Origin: Sweltsa coloradensis | Taxonomy: Eukaryota > Arthropoda > Insecta > Plecoptera > Chloroperlidae | Length of the DNA stretch: 64,000 nt | Direction of reading: 5' to 3' | Assembly: GCA_024449915.1 (NCBI GenBank) | Contig: JAMZAV010002214.1 | Span: forward strand, 35,041 to 99,040 | Part shown: one piece after another, positions 22,298 through 32,164 of the stretch | Layout: each line of letters starts with the position of its first letter | How positions within the stretch are numbered: position 1 is the stretch's first letter | Made by a program: the position numbers and the translations under genes | The notes under the pieces: generated by a model | What the model saw: only the letters and a program-made list of their open reading frames with translations | Told to the model about the DNA's origin: nothing | The model's database searches: none

Positions 22298-23124
22298 CTA
22301 GCCAGTGTGATCTTTTTGGGGGGTGTGAAAGTATAGGTATACTGTTTTAGAGCGCGAGATGTAGAGTTGATTGTCTCGGCTGTATGATGACATTTTAGCC
22401 ACTTGGCTGTTGATTAGGGGGGCAAGTGCCTGAGAGGGATGGTGTTTAGGTAGGGTCAGCAGATGGCTGGAGTCATCCGCATATTGTGTGAGAAAACCCT
22501 CATCCAGAAAGGTGGCCTGGTCATTAACATATATGATATAGGCTAGGGGTCCGAGTATGGAACCCTGGGGAACTCCACAGACTATGGACAGAGATTTAGA
22601 GCGGGTTTTGGTGACGGATAGACCATTCCAATGGCTGTCTCGATTTCGACTACTTGAGAGCGGCCGGAGAGAAAAGAGGAAATCCAATCTAAAGCGATCC
22701 CTCAGATGCCATAGGTATTAAGCTTAACTAGGAGAATTTTGTGATCTATTGTATCAAAAGCCTTTGTCATGTCGTAGAACACTCCTACGGTGTGTTCACT
22801 TTTGTAAAAAGCAGAGTAGAAAGGGGAAAGAAAACTGAAGATTGCGCTTGTGGTGGATTTGTTTTTCAAAAAACCATGCTGAGTAGGGGAGAGAATGTTG
22901 TGATAATTTAGAAATGATGATAGACGATCATGCATGATGTATTCATATATTTTGGAAAAAGAGGAGAGCAGGGAGATGGGTCGATAGTTAGTCATCTCAG
23001 ATTTTTTACCTTTGTGTTTGTAGATGGGGATTATTTTTGCTGCCTTCAGTTTTGAGGGAAAAATGCCATCAGAAAAGGATTGATTAATGATGTAGGCTAA
23101 TGGGCCGGAATAAGTCCATAACAT
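22298..23124 (-). pseudogene. Retrotransposon ORF2, reverse transcriptase core
   Basis: The reverse transcriptase is spread over two frames. 22702-23124 holds YRPISLLSSFSKIYEYI, NILSPTQHGFLKNKST and the first catalytic aspartate region KAFDTIDH. 22298-22687 holds VPQGSILGPLAYIIYVND and the catalytic YADD box (YADDSSHLL). A frameshift near 22690-22702 divides them and another near 23100 separates the endonuclease frame. All catalytic motifs are still readable, so the copy is young to middle-aged. The enzyme would copy the element's own RNA at a nicked target. Confidence 0.85.
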
Positions 23125-24600
23125 TTGAAAAGAAGGGAGCCTGGCACCTCGTCAAGTCCATATGAGTGTTTGGAACTAAGTTTCCTAGTTACAGTAGCTA
23201 CTTCGATTGGAGTGGTTGGTTGGAGAAAGATAGTTGGGCCAATCAGAGGTCGTGGGAGTTTTGGAGGAGGGGGAGGGTTAATTGATGCATTGGGCTTACC
23301 AGCCGGGTTGCACGAGTTGATGAAGAAGTCATTAAAGAGTTCACATTGAGGTGATGCGTCAGATATAACTTTACCGTTAGCGATAAGAGAGAGGTTGCAT
23401 TTAGGTTGCGGGGCATTGGTCTGTGATTTAATCATCGACCAAATAGCTTTTGAGTTGTTCTTAGATTCTGATATTAAGGAGTCGTTATAGTAGAGTTTAG
23501 CTTGGCGAATGTTTCTAGCATGAGACTTTTCTAAATCACGATATTGTTGTTTACTAGTCGAGTTGTTGGACGACTTCAGTTCAAAATGAAGGGATCGCAA
23601 GGTCTGGGCTTCAGATCGCAGTTCCTGTGTGATCCAGGAATTGACTTTGGGTTTAAAGCAAGGACAGCTTTTTAGCGGAAATGATTTATTGAAGTGATAC
23701 AGGAAAGTGGTAAGAAAACTAGAGAAGAGTACATCTGCATCTCCAGGAGTTGACAGTGACTGCCAATTTTTTGCACTTAGCCGTGTTAGAAAGTTGTCTG
23801 TATTGTTGGGACTGAATGAGCGTTTCATTACCTTCATTTTTGGGGGGTGGATTTTGGAGAGGTAAAGGTTGAGAATGAGGAGGTGGTGGTCAGACAGGCC
23901 AGGGTCAGTAGAGCTGACGGAAAACAATGTTGGGTCGAGAGAAGTGAAAATGTTGTCAATAAGAGAGCTGCTAGTGACAGTGACACGGGTTGGTGTATCA
24001 ATGGTTTCAATGATATTGAAGGAGTGGACCAGATCGAGCAGTTTAGATCGGGATGGCGATTGGATAAGCAGGTCCACATTGTGGTCACTGCATAAGACTA
24101 AGTCTGCTTTAGGAAATTTCTTGGTGAGAAGGATGAGCACTTCATCAAGCTTGGAGAGAAATGTATTTAAATCACCAAGAGCGGAACGGCAGACAGAGAG
24201 AATTATAAAGTGCTGATCGAGAGAGCGCCATGAACCTGCCACACATTCAAACACTTTCTCGGTGCAGTAGGGTTTGACTTCATGGATGGGAATGAGGTTG
24301 AGGAGGGGTTTGGCAAGGATTGCGACACCGCCATGGATGAACGTGGAGCGACAGAAAAAGTCAATATTAGCGTAGCCGGAGATGCAAAAGGAGTTAATTT
24401 CGTGTGAAGGAAGCCAGTGTTCCGAGAAGCAAAAGATATCAGGGGAGAGGCGCTTGGTGAGAAGCTCAATTTCTTCGATTTTGTTCCGGATTGAGCAGAT
24501 ATTAAGGAATGCGATTTTAGGGCTCTGTATTGATTTGTTGGGTTTGTTCTGGGTCGAGCAGATTTTAGGAGAGGTTGTTAGTAGTTTGTGGCTGAGGCCA
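23097..24600 (-). pseudogene. Retrotransposon ORF2, endonuclease and linker
   Basis: An open minus frame of up to 500 codons. From about 24550 it carries an apurinic-like endonuclease: LNICSIRNKIEEIELL, SEHWL, HGGVAIL and the late GLSDHHLL box near 23870. The usual acid-Phe-Asn-box position reads CSDHNVDLL. A Lys/Ser-rich linker leads into the RT N-terminus (TRKLSSKHSYGLDEVP). A frameshift near 23100 separates it from the rest of the RT. The endonuclease would nick the genomic target for target-primed reverse transcription. I could not assign an initiating Met with confidence. Confidence 0.8.
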
Positions 24601-24868
24601 TAAGCAGATGGGGTGTTATTAGGGGTGACTGTGTCCCTAGCCTTAGTTTGTTTTAAATTGGCAACACTTGTTGGCTGAGCAAAAGAAAATTTACAGTTTT
24701 TGAGTGATTAAGGTCTTTGTGGTTTACTTTAGTGGTTCTGGGGGGCTGGTTACGTGTGGGGTGGAGATTAGCCTTTTTACTTTTTTTATTGATAATAGTT
24801 TATGGGTTGTAATTAATGTGGTTGCCTGTTGCGACGGAAGCTCGGTTGCAGTCACGGGTAGAGTCCGG

Positions 24869-25680
24869 TCACCAGGGGCCTCGTGCAGGATGGATCCTGC
24901 TATACGGGTTGCGACGGTGGCTCAGCTGTGAAAGTCTCCTCGCCGTGGAGGAGGGCGATTGGGTGACTTGGTCTTCCTTAAATTTGGCCACGTCAGCGAC
25001 AGCGAGAGGGGGTGACTGGGCAATCCCGTCTTCTTCGTATGTGGTAGTCTCCACATCCGTGGAGGAAGGCGATTGGGTGACCTTGTCATCCTTGGATTTG
25101 GCCTCCTCGGCGAGAGGTTCCGTGACTAACGCAGGCTGTGGCTCAGCAGTAACGCTGACGTCCATCAGGGTCAGCCTCTGTGGGGGGGATTGTGTTGGGA
25201 AGGAGTAAAGGGCATCCAACATGGGGGCAGTTGCAGGGGCAGTTGCATAGGAACAAAGAATTTTGTTGGAAGATACGTGGTCAATCTGGATGTTGGCGAG
25301 GGCATTGGGAGTGTAGACGAGAATTTGCGTTCTTGAGTCGCGAAATATGTCTTCAATCATGGCCTTGACAAATGGCCAGTACATATGATCAAGGACACAC
25401 CCAATGCGGGGCATGGCAAGTTTGTCAATGTGGTAGAAATCACAGTATGCTTGGAGGTTTTTTAGGGTAGCTCGTAGGTTATGTGCAAGCGGCTTACTTC
25501 TCGAGACCTGCTTAGTTATCAGGTAGAAAATGATTCTGCCTTCCGCATGGAGTGTTGCAAAGCTTCCGATCCCTCTTCTTTGTTGAATCAGGTGGTCCAC
25601 GCAGCCAAATTAACTTTTGAAACTTGCTGCGATGCCTTGGCTCATTTCAAAATCCGCCCCAACACAGTGCACGAGGGGAA
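24869..25680 (-). pseudogene. Retrotransposon ORF1, TARG1-type macrodomain and acidic tail
   Basis: From 25680 the frame reads LVHCVGADFEMSQGIAASFK, then a single stop (TAA, 25610-25612), then FGCVDHLIQQ...IGSFATL...FYLITKQ...LAMPRIGCVLDHMYW. This is the TARG1/OARD1 type of macrodomain, which in animals removes ADP-ribose from acidic residues and hydrolyses O-acetyl-ADP-ribose. The residues matching TARG1's catalytic Lys84 (LITK) and Asp125 (GCVLD) are both kept with the same 41-residue spacing. A tail with three imperfect VTQSPSST-like repeats follows to the stop at 24869. The first strand of the domain lies beyond the TTAA MITE at 26324-26360. Activity has not been shown. Confidence 0.75.
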
Positions 25681-25684
25681 TTAA

Positions 25685-26319
25685 AGGGGTATTTAACCGC
25701 TAAACTCAAAAAATATATTTCATTCAGGTTAACTAGTAATGAATTTAACAATTAACAGAAAAATTATTGGGGCCACCATGACCTCCCAAAAAATTGTCAA
25801 ACAATGACATTTTTCGAGCTAGTCCCATCGGAAAAATTTTCCCCATAAGAAATAACAGGGGACGATCTTTATGCCCCGTAACCTTGGAGGATTTGATCCA
25901 AAAAAATTGGCCATTATTGACGTACTCTTACAGCCTTTCTGTAAATTTCTAATTTTGTTTTGTAATTTGGGCAAGTAGTTAGGTCAAAATATGCAGATTA
26001 CCAAGATGGGGTGTGATTTTGGAATGCATATTTTTGCGTGTTTGAGGGTAAATTGGGGCACAGTTTCAAGACACGATGCTATTAAGGGGCATTTTAGATT
26101 GGTACTATGGTCTAGTATCTATGTGGACCAAAAAAGAAGCAGGTTAAAGCCGATTTAAATAATTTCCCAAAACATCAATTTTCGCAAATTTCTGTGTCAA
26201 AAAATTCAAAAATTCGTGTTAAATCACAGTGACAAGATATAAATTTTTAAGCTGTCATTTTAGTGTAGTATTGTGCTATAGATCACGTTTTAAAAATATT
26301 TTTTGGGGTTTTAGCCCCT
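25685..26319. mobile_element. TTAA-flanked MITE inserted in the macrodomain
   Basis: TTAA lies on both sides (25681-25684 and 26320-26323). The ends AGGGGTATTTAACC and the inverted right end AGGGGCTAAAACC form a short TIR, as in piggyBac-like elements. Removal of the element with one TTAA rejoins the macrodomain in frame (codons for DAPSL then IPLVHC), which proves the boundaries. A fragment of the same family is at 3580-3660. Non-coding, 635 bp. Confidence 0.85.
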
Positions 26320-26323
26320 TTAA

Positions 26324-26936
26324 TGAGGGGGCGTCAAATAGGTTACCTTGAAGCTCTGTGACTGTTGAGGCCAAATTGCTGGGCTTTGTGTTTTGCTGGT
26401 CGGTATGAGGTAATAGGGGGATTGGAGTGGGAGAGATCGGGACAATAGTAGACTGAGCTGGTATGCTTTTAGTGGGGGTTGGGAGAAGAGTTTTGTGGAT
26501 TTGAATTGGAAGTAGATTGCCCTCACGCTCGACCGTTGACTGTCTAGGCCTGCCAGGTCTCTTTGTGGTGATTATGATGAGGATGGTTGCGGACCCGGGG
26601 GAGCGGGGCTGAGACTGGTGTTTTTGATTTTGGGAACGGTGTAGGTAAGTGAAGGTGTTGGCCGCCAACTCATTACTGAGCACATTTCGGCCAACAAGTT
26701 GTGGATGGTGGCATGACCCTGCTTGTTGGGGTGTTGGCGTCCTTTGGACAGATGGCGTGCTGGGTATATTGAGTTGTTTGTCTCAACATAAGTGGCTTGC
26801 AGTAAGTAACATATTCTTTTTAATTCACTGTTGACTTCTTCCACCAAGTCCTTGCATTCTATATCCCTGCGGTGTGCGATGGAGGTGTAGGCGATTGAGG
26901 CACGTGGGAATGTTTTTTGGGTAGTCCTTAGCAGTT
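26324..26936 (-). pseudogene. Retrotransposon ORF1, esterase C-half, linker, macrodomain start
   Basis: 26572-26943 carries the second half of the SGNH/GDSL esterase: FPRASIAYTSIAHRRDIEC and the catalytic-histidine block HLSKGRQHPNKQGH. A Pro/Ser/Thr-rich linker follows in another frame (26324-26683), which ends with the first macrodomain strand TELQGNLFDAP just before the TTAA insertion. A frameshift falls near 26580-26680. CR1-type ORF1 esterases are known; a macrodomain behind one is unusual. Confidence 0.7.
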
Positions 26937-26944
26937 GATACATA

Positions 26945-27594
26945 CAGTGGCGGATCTAGGACATAATCATGGGGGGGGAGGATTTGCGTGTGCATGTACA
27001 GTCGTGGGAAAGGGACTTAGCGCGGATGCACGGGGGGTATGGGGGGCCGAGCCCCCCATTAATTGCGGCGCAGGCGAAAATTTTGAAAATCAGGTATTTA
27101 GAGTGCTTTTGGTGCGTTTTAGTGCGTTTTAGAAAAAAGTGGTGGGCGGAATGTAATACGGAAACAATGTAGTTTGTGTGCACCAATTTGTTTCGTCGTC
27201 ATGTCGAGCTTACAATTTACAGCATTGGCCTAGATTGCAACATTATTATAAACGTTTGATCTTATTTTCAATTCATTATTTTATTTATTTATTAAACATC
27301 TCTCCCATTTAGTTAAAAAACGATTCACATAGGAGGACAACTTTGAACTTAATAAATCGAAGTACACTGATGCAGACACATTTCAGAGGCAAACTGATTA
27401 TTTCTGACAACATAAAGGAAAGTTGATTTGTATTGGGAGTTTTAAATAAATAGCGCCGCAGGCGAAAATTTTGAAAATCAGGTTTTAAGAGTGCATTTGG
27501 TGCGTGTACAATAAAATAATAAAATCATTTTTTTTATATTTTTAAAGAATCATGGGGGGCGATCGCCCCACCGCCCCCCCTGTATCCGCCACTG
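26945..27594. mobile_element. hAT-type MITE inserted in the esterase domain
   Basis: TIR CAGTGGCGGAT with perfect 8-bp target duplications GATACATA at 26937-26944 and 27595-27602, as for hAT elements. Subterminal GGGGGG-rich stretches follow each end. Inside, GCAGGCGAAAATTTTGAAAA occurs twice (27069 and 27459), with about 240 bp of a dispersed repeat between. 650 bp, non-coding. Confidence 0.9.
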
Positions 27595-28142
27595 GATACA
27601 TATCATTAGATATTTGCCCAATGCTACATCGGTTGAGAGAATAAGTGCCACAGTGCAACACTACGACGCATACATTGGGGTCAGCAGTTCTTGACTCTAG
27701 CAGTTTTTGTAGCTGAAATGGTTGTATGCCTGGAAGGGTTTCCAGGATAAAGATGTCGTTTGGCTTAATGTAGCTGCACCCAACAAACATTGAGTCGCTG
27801 ATTACTAGGTTAGTAAGTTTGGGGCTAGGCTGTTTACCTGTTGAGAGCCTCGGATCAGTAGAACGAGCAACTAGATGGCTGGCCATCCTGGGCCTCGGCT
27901 TACATCCATTCGAGTATGATGGGAGAACAGGGAATTCAGTTGCGTTGAAAAGTGTTGCCAGGAACATGAACGGTTATGTTTCACCACAGTGTCACTTGGG
28001 TCACTGGTAGGCCTACTGTACGAATGAAGATCAGATGTTACAACAGCAGTTTTGTCTAATTTTTTGATATCTAAAATCTCCTTTTCCAATATGCTAACTT
28101 TAGAATTGCAAATATCCAACAAATCCTTATTGCTGGCACCTT
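27595..28142 (-). pseudogene. Retrotransposon ORF1, coiled-coil and esterase N-half
   Basis: Two overlapping minus frames joined by a frameshift in 27871-27967. The upstream frame has a heptad-like helix (LDICNSKVSILEKEILDIKK). The downstream one opens the SGNH esterase: NLVISDSMF (nucleophile serine block, with SDS in place of GDS), GIQPFQLQKLL and VVVLHCGTYSLN (the G-x-N block). It runs into the hAT MITE at 27594 and resumes at 26936. Esterase ORF1 proteins are thought to bind lipids or assist RNP handling; function here is inferred only. Confidence 0.7.
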
Positions 28143-28147
28143 GATTT

Positions 28148-28615
28148 TTAATTTAATACAATATTGTCTAGATTTGCAATTATTTTATGAAATTTTTCTT
28201 CAATCAACATTTGTTCTAAGACCTTTTTTTCAAGTTTTAGAATATGTTCCTTGCTTTCAAGATCTGGAAGGGCAACTTGAATCTTCTCCATGGAATGTGT
28301 AGGCCTATCACAGACATTATGCTGAATTATAGTGCCTAACTGATCAAAATTTAGAAATCTTTCTTGTTTGTCAATGTCTGGTTCGATAACCTGTTTATTC
28401 ACATTTACGCGATTTTCATTTTCGTGTCCATATGGCATATTATTCTGTGAATTATTTGACTTCTTTATAATATACTTATTTAATGACGTTTTCAGGTTAA
28501 CGTTCTGTTTGTTGAGCTTGTCAAATAATTTCTCCAAAAGTTCTCTCTTCCCATAAATACCTTTCGAAGAAATGTTGAAATTACGAAGTTCAAATCGAAT
28601 ATCATCTATTGTCAT
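28148..28615 (-). pseudogene. Retrotransposon ORF1, SAP-like N-terminus
   Basis: A 155-codon frame starting MTIDDIRFELRNFNISSKG then YGKRELLEKLFDKL, which fits a SAP (helix-extension-helix) DNA-binding motif at residues 1-33. Asn/Lys-rich linker and a second helix (LESKEHILKLEKKVLEQML) follow. It stops at 28148 and the same protein appears to continue in the frame below 28142. The start is the first Met of the frame, preceded by about 390 bp of non-coding 5' sequence. Most likely the true N-terminus of ORF1. Confidence 0.6.
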
Positions 28616-29014
28616 TTTTCTTAAACATTTTTCATAAAAATTGCATTAACTGATGCTGCCATGATAAACTTTATAACTGTCCAAAATCAATAGTTGAGTG
28701 ACATATCTTTCTCCAAAGAACTCAATAGAAAAACATTTAACTCATTTGTAACCATAGCAACTGGATAAATGCCCGTCCAAATAAAAATTTACACCAAAAT
28801 GTCACTTTATAAAAACATAAATATTTCACATACAAATGGTAGAACTTACTTACTAATAATGGAGCTGCTAACACAGTCTTGAATCAATCCATAGGTGTAC
28901 AATCCATGTGGATTTTCAAATGTTAAACCATTAAAAAACATTTTAAAACATTTTATTATGCCTAACCAATGTTTTATTAACAGCTATGATTCACTGCCTC
29001 CTCAACAATCTTTA
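28616..29014 (-). other. Retrotransposon 5'UTR
   Basis: No open frame of note. It lies between the ORF1 start and the point where the host low-copy repeat resumes (AATATTTTGAAAATG at 29015). Exact 5' end uncertain by about 20 bp. Confidence 0.5.
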
Positions 29015-29127
29015 TAAATTAAAAAATATTTTGAAAATGTACACTGATCGTGGCAAATTCACATTCTAACTTGACGTCTTGGTGCAAACTTGAAACTATT
29101 ACTCCATAGGACGCAGACCTTTAAGCG

Positions 29128-29744
29128 GAATCCCTAGACCCAAATATGATTTCTTAAGAATGCAGTAAGACGTTTGAAAAGTAAGTAGAATGTAAGAGGG
29201 CCTTTATAAAAGAGCGGATGATTTTTTTGAAATTTTTTTGACGGGACGTAACCTCAGAATCAACAATTGTATTCAAATTACTGGAATCAGTTGCTCAAGT
29301 TCAAAATTAAATTTTTAGCTGCGGTTTTTTGTATATTATTTCTAAACTCCTTTATCTACAACCTAAATAAAAGGATTTTTGTATTTATATGGTTTGATGA
29401 GTTGCACAATTTTTTTCGCCTGCCGGTACAATTTCAAATTTTGTACCGTTTAACGGAAAAAATCGTGCAACGCCTGAAATAATATAAAACCACTAATACT
29501 TACATTTGGGTTGTAGATAATGGAGTGTAGAAATAATATACAAAAAACCTCTGTTAAAAATTCAATTTTGAACTTGAGCAACTGATTCCAGTAATTTGAA
29601 TAAAATTGTTGATTCTGAGGTTATGTCCCGTCAAAAAATTTCAAAAAAATTATCCGCTCTTTTATTAAGCCCCTCTTACATTCTACTTACTTTTCAGACG
29701 TCTTTACTGCATTCTTTAGAAATCATATTTGGGTCTAGGGATTC
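29128..29744. mobile_element. 617-bp foldback element
   Basis: GAATCCCTAGACCCAAATAT at the left returns inverted at 29725-29744. The arms pair along most of their length, for example TGGAATCAGTTGCTCAAGTT (29281) against its inverse near 29575, with a hinge near 29430-29520. Frames in it have no motif. Compared with 2810-2830 it interrupts the low-copy repeat. Confidence 0.8.
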
Positions 29745-29831
29745 TTAGGGATTTAGACTAACTTCTTGCGTCTTTCATACAAGCCTGGTTTGCCCGCTAT
29801 CATCGGACAGTCTTATAACTATTCTTAGTGA

Positions 29832-30381
29832 TTAGGAAAACGCTTAAGTCCCGTCGCGTTGATGGATGAGCTATTTTGTAAGTTTTTAGTTTGCGTGGGA
29901 TCTATTTACTTACCAAGTGCCTTTTAAACGCATTGTTGGTGATTGTTGTCAAGTTTCTATTGTTACCTGTAAATTGTTATTATAAACCTAAACAAATTCA
30001 TATTTAAACCTTTATTCTATGGATTCTGGCTAACTTTTTCAACTTTTTCTTTCAAAAAGCAATACATCACCATTACCTTAATGTCCATGTGAAATATGAA
30101 CGTTGTAGCTCCAGCCGTTTGGTCAGAATCGGTCCAAATATCACGAAAATATCGCACTAAACTCGTAAAAGTACGATATTCATGATAAATATTCCTTCGA
30201 TTGTACCCAAAAACGTGGCAAGCTTAAGTTCAGAGATTTCGAAGGTGCTCTTCAATTTTCATCAAGATCGCATATGCCATTTGCCCGATAGAGAGCAAAC
30301 AAACAGACAGAAAAAAAAAAAACACCCGAGCTAAATTTTTTGGGGGTCGGTGAATTTGAAGTCTTTGCTGCGCTCATCCAA
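29832..30381 (-). mobile_element. Helentron-type element, copy 9
   Basis: Left TAGGAAAACGCTTAAGTCCC, right GTCTTTGCTGCGCTCATCCA. Short A-run core at 30311-30322. It interrupts the second copy of the low-copy repeat. Confidence 0.75.
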
Positions 30382-31000
30382 TTAAAAGATCCCCTCTTAT
30401 TATCATTTATTTAAACTACCTACATTACCCACTCTTGTAACAACTTCAACTACCCGTTTACCTATTTCAAGTGACTCCTTTAACCACTTAAGTTTCAAAC
30501 AAACACAAAAACTACTTCAAACGACTCAAATTACCCTAACTCTTTGAAGTGACCGAAATTATGCACTTACTACGTATTTCAGTACTTAAGTGCTATACTC
30601 ATCCCTTAAAGTATTTTGAGTATTACTAAAAGTACCCTTTCAATAGGCCTACTACTTTAACCACTTATCGAACTTGCCACTTATGGAACTTGCTTTGTGA
30701 CTAGAACTTGCCACTTAGCCCTTTTATCCGAGTCAAACATCCATATCACATACTTTCTGTAGCCCTTGTTTAAAACATCGCAGTAACTATAAGTAACTCT
30801 TACCACCACTACAACTTCTGACTCAAACTTTGAAAATACACAGAAGAAAATACTATTTCTGATTCCTCTGATGAACACAAAAAAGTTTACTTCAAATTTT
30901 AAATTGAAAGACCGGTGTCTAGACAAAATTATTGGATAACACACACATGTTTATAATAATTGATTGGCACAATAGTGTTCTAGATTATGATACAAAATAA
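30382..31000. repeat. Right part of the interrupted low-copy repeat
   Basis: ATTAAAAGATCCCCTCTTA and the ACTTCAAACGA / GTGACCGAAATTATGCAC / CATATCACATACTTTCTGTA pieces match 2863-3575. It contains short degenerate internal repeats around CTTTAACCACTT. No gene seen. Confidence 0.65.
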
Positions 31001-31138
31001 ATTAAAGATTATTTTGGTTATAATAATGATAAATTTTCCTAAATCTTCTATTCCACAATCTTGTAACACACGATTAAAATGCGTAACGTGTATGGAAACA
31101 GCATTTAACGCAATGTCCTTTCAATAATATATCTACTG

Positions 31139-32004
31139 CCATGGGTGGCCATACGACAGAAACCGAGGGGGCATAAATTCTTCTTCTATTGATAATCATC
31201 CACTGCTCGGACGCCCGGCGCAGTGGCTGGTGGAGAAAAATTCGAGAAGATAAATTTGTTAATACTACTTAACGTTATTCGACCGCGTTTTTCTATTTCC
31301 CCAAATATGCTTAGACTTCTGCACTGCTCCTCCACGACTACAATTAATCACAAACACATAGTTTGGTATATAAAATTTGTGTCTCAGGAGTCACCAATTG
31401 TTAATGGAATTTTAGCGTTGTTTGGTGTGTTCGATAATAATTTAAAAAATTTTATATAATATAGAAATTGTGAAAATCTAAAATGGTCAGTTTACAATAT
31501 CTTGTCACAAAATTCAATTTCTAAAAAAACTCGCTCGAGTGGCTATACTAGCTGTGTTGTGATTTATCTAGATAATTTATTTAGGTAAAATCGATTATCT
31601 AATCTAGATAAGTTTTTTGTTGTGATCTTTTTCAATTATCTAGATAAAATAAAGTTTATCTTATCTAAGCTTTTTAAGCTTATAGATATTTTTTTAGATA
31701 AAATTGTTAGGTAACAATACTTAAGAAAAATAATATAATGATGAATCACCTTATGTTACGTTTTTCATATATCCCCATCGGCAAAAGTTGGTAAAGAAAT
31801 GAGCTTTTTCTGCGATATTATTATCTTTTATCTAAGCAAAATTATCTAGATAATGTTTAACAAATTATCATAATAATATAGATAACTTTTTGGAGGATTG
31901 TCTTTATTTTTATCTAGATAGAAATTAAATTATCTAGTCACAACACTGGCTACTAGACATTGACAAACTTGTACCCCCACTCGCCCCCCGTCGGTACGCC
32001 ACTG
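31139..32004. mobile_element. Possible hAT-type MITE remains with nested element
   Basis: CCCCCCGTCGGTACGCCACTG at 31984-32004 (last 20 shown in part) looks like a hAT CAGTGGCG terminus in inverted orientation. A matching left end is not clear; GCCATGGGTGGCCATACG near 31139 is a candidate. The 78-codon frame at 31223-31459 has no motif. The interval also contains the TIR element 31554-31946. Confidence 0.35.
31554..31946. mobile_element. Small TIR element built of TTATCTAGATAA motifs
   Basis: GTGTTGTGA starts it and TCACAACAC ends it. The interior repeats the palindrome TTATCTAGATAA and variants many times (for example 31563, 31636, 31844, 31912), so the whole element can fold on itself. About 390 bp, non-coding. 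Confidence 0.65.
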
Positions 32005-32164
32005 AACCTAACTTTAGTTTGTTATCGTCTCACCAGTAAAGCAATCACGTCGGCCTCCATTCCAACGCTAAGAAGAACGACTTACATCAACGACCAAATA
32101 CGAATCGAAGAGTACATTACTTCAATTAAGTCATTGTCTTCAAGCATCCTATAGTAAAGAGGTG

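Larger units (their letters stand above)
20991..29014 (-). mobile_element. CR1/L2-like non-LTR retrotransposon with SAP-esterase-macrodomain ORF1
   Basis: An element of about 8 kb, about 6.7 kb without its two nested MITEs, reading right to left. Order: 5'UTR (28616-29014), ORF1 (28615 to about 24869), ORF2 (about 24600 to 21637), 3'UTR and a (TCTA)n tail (20991-21018 on this strand TAGA/GATA). The 3' microsatellite tail and ORF1 esterase are typical of the CR1/L2 side of the Jockey superfamily. The boundaries are set by comparison with the uninterrupted repeat at 2575-3580. Several frameshifts and stops make this copy dead. Confidence 0.75.

Noticed and set aside
24203..24469. 88-codon minus frame in the endonuclease region
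   Set aside because: It is in a different frame from the one carrying LNICSIRNK, SEHWL and HGGVAIL, so it is a shadow.
21842..25684. Plus-strand ORFs over the retrotransposon, up to 130 codons
   Set aside because: These are antisense shadows of the LINE coding sequence; all protein motifs are on the minus strand.
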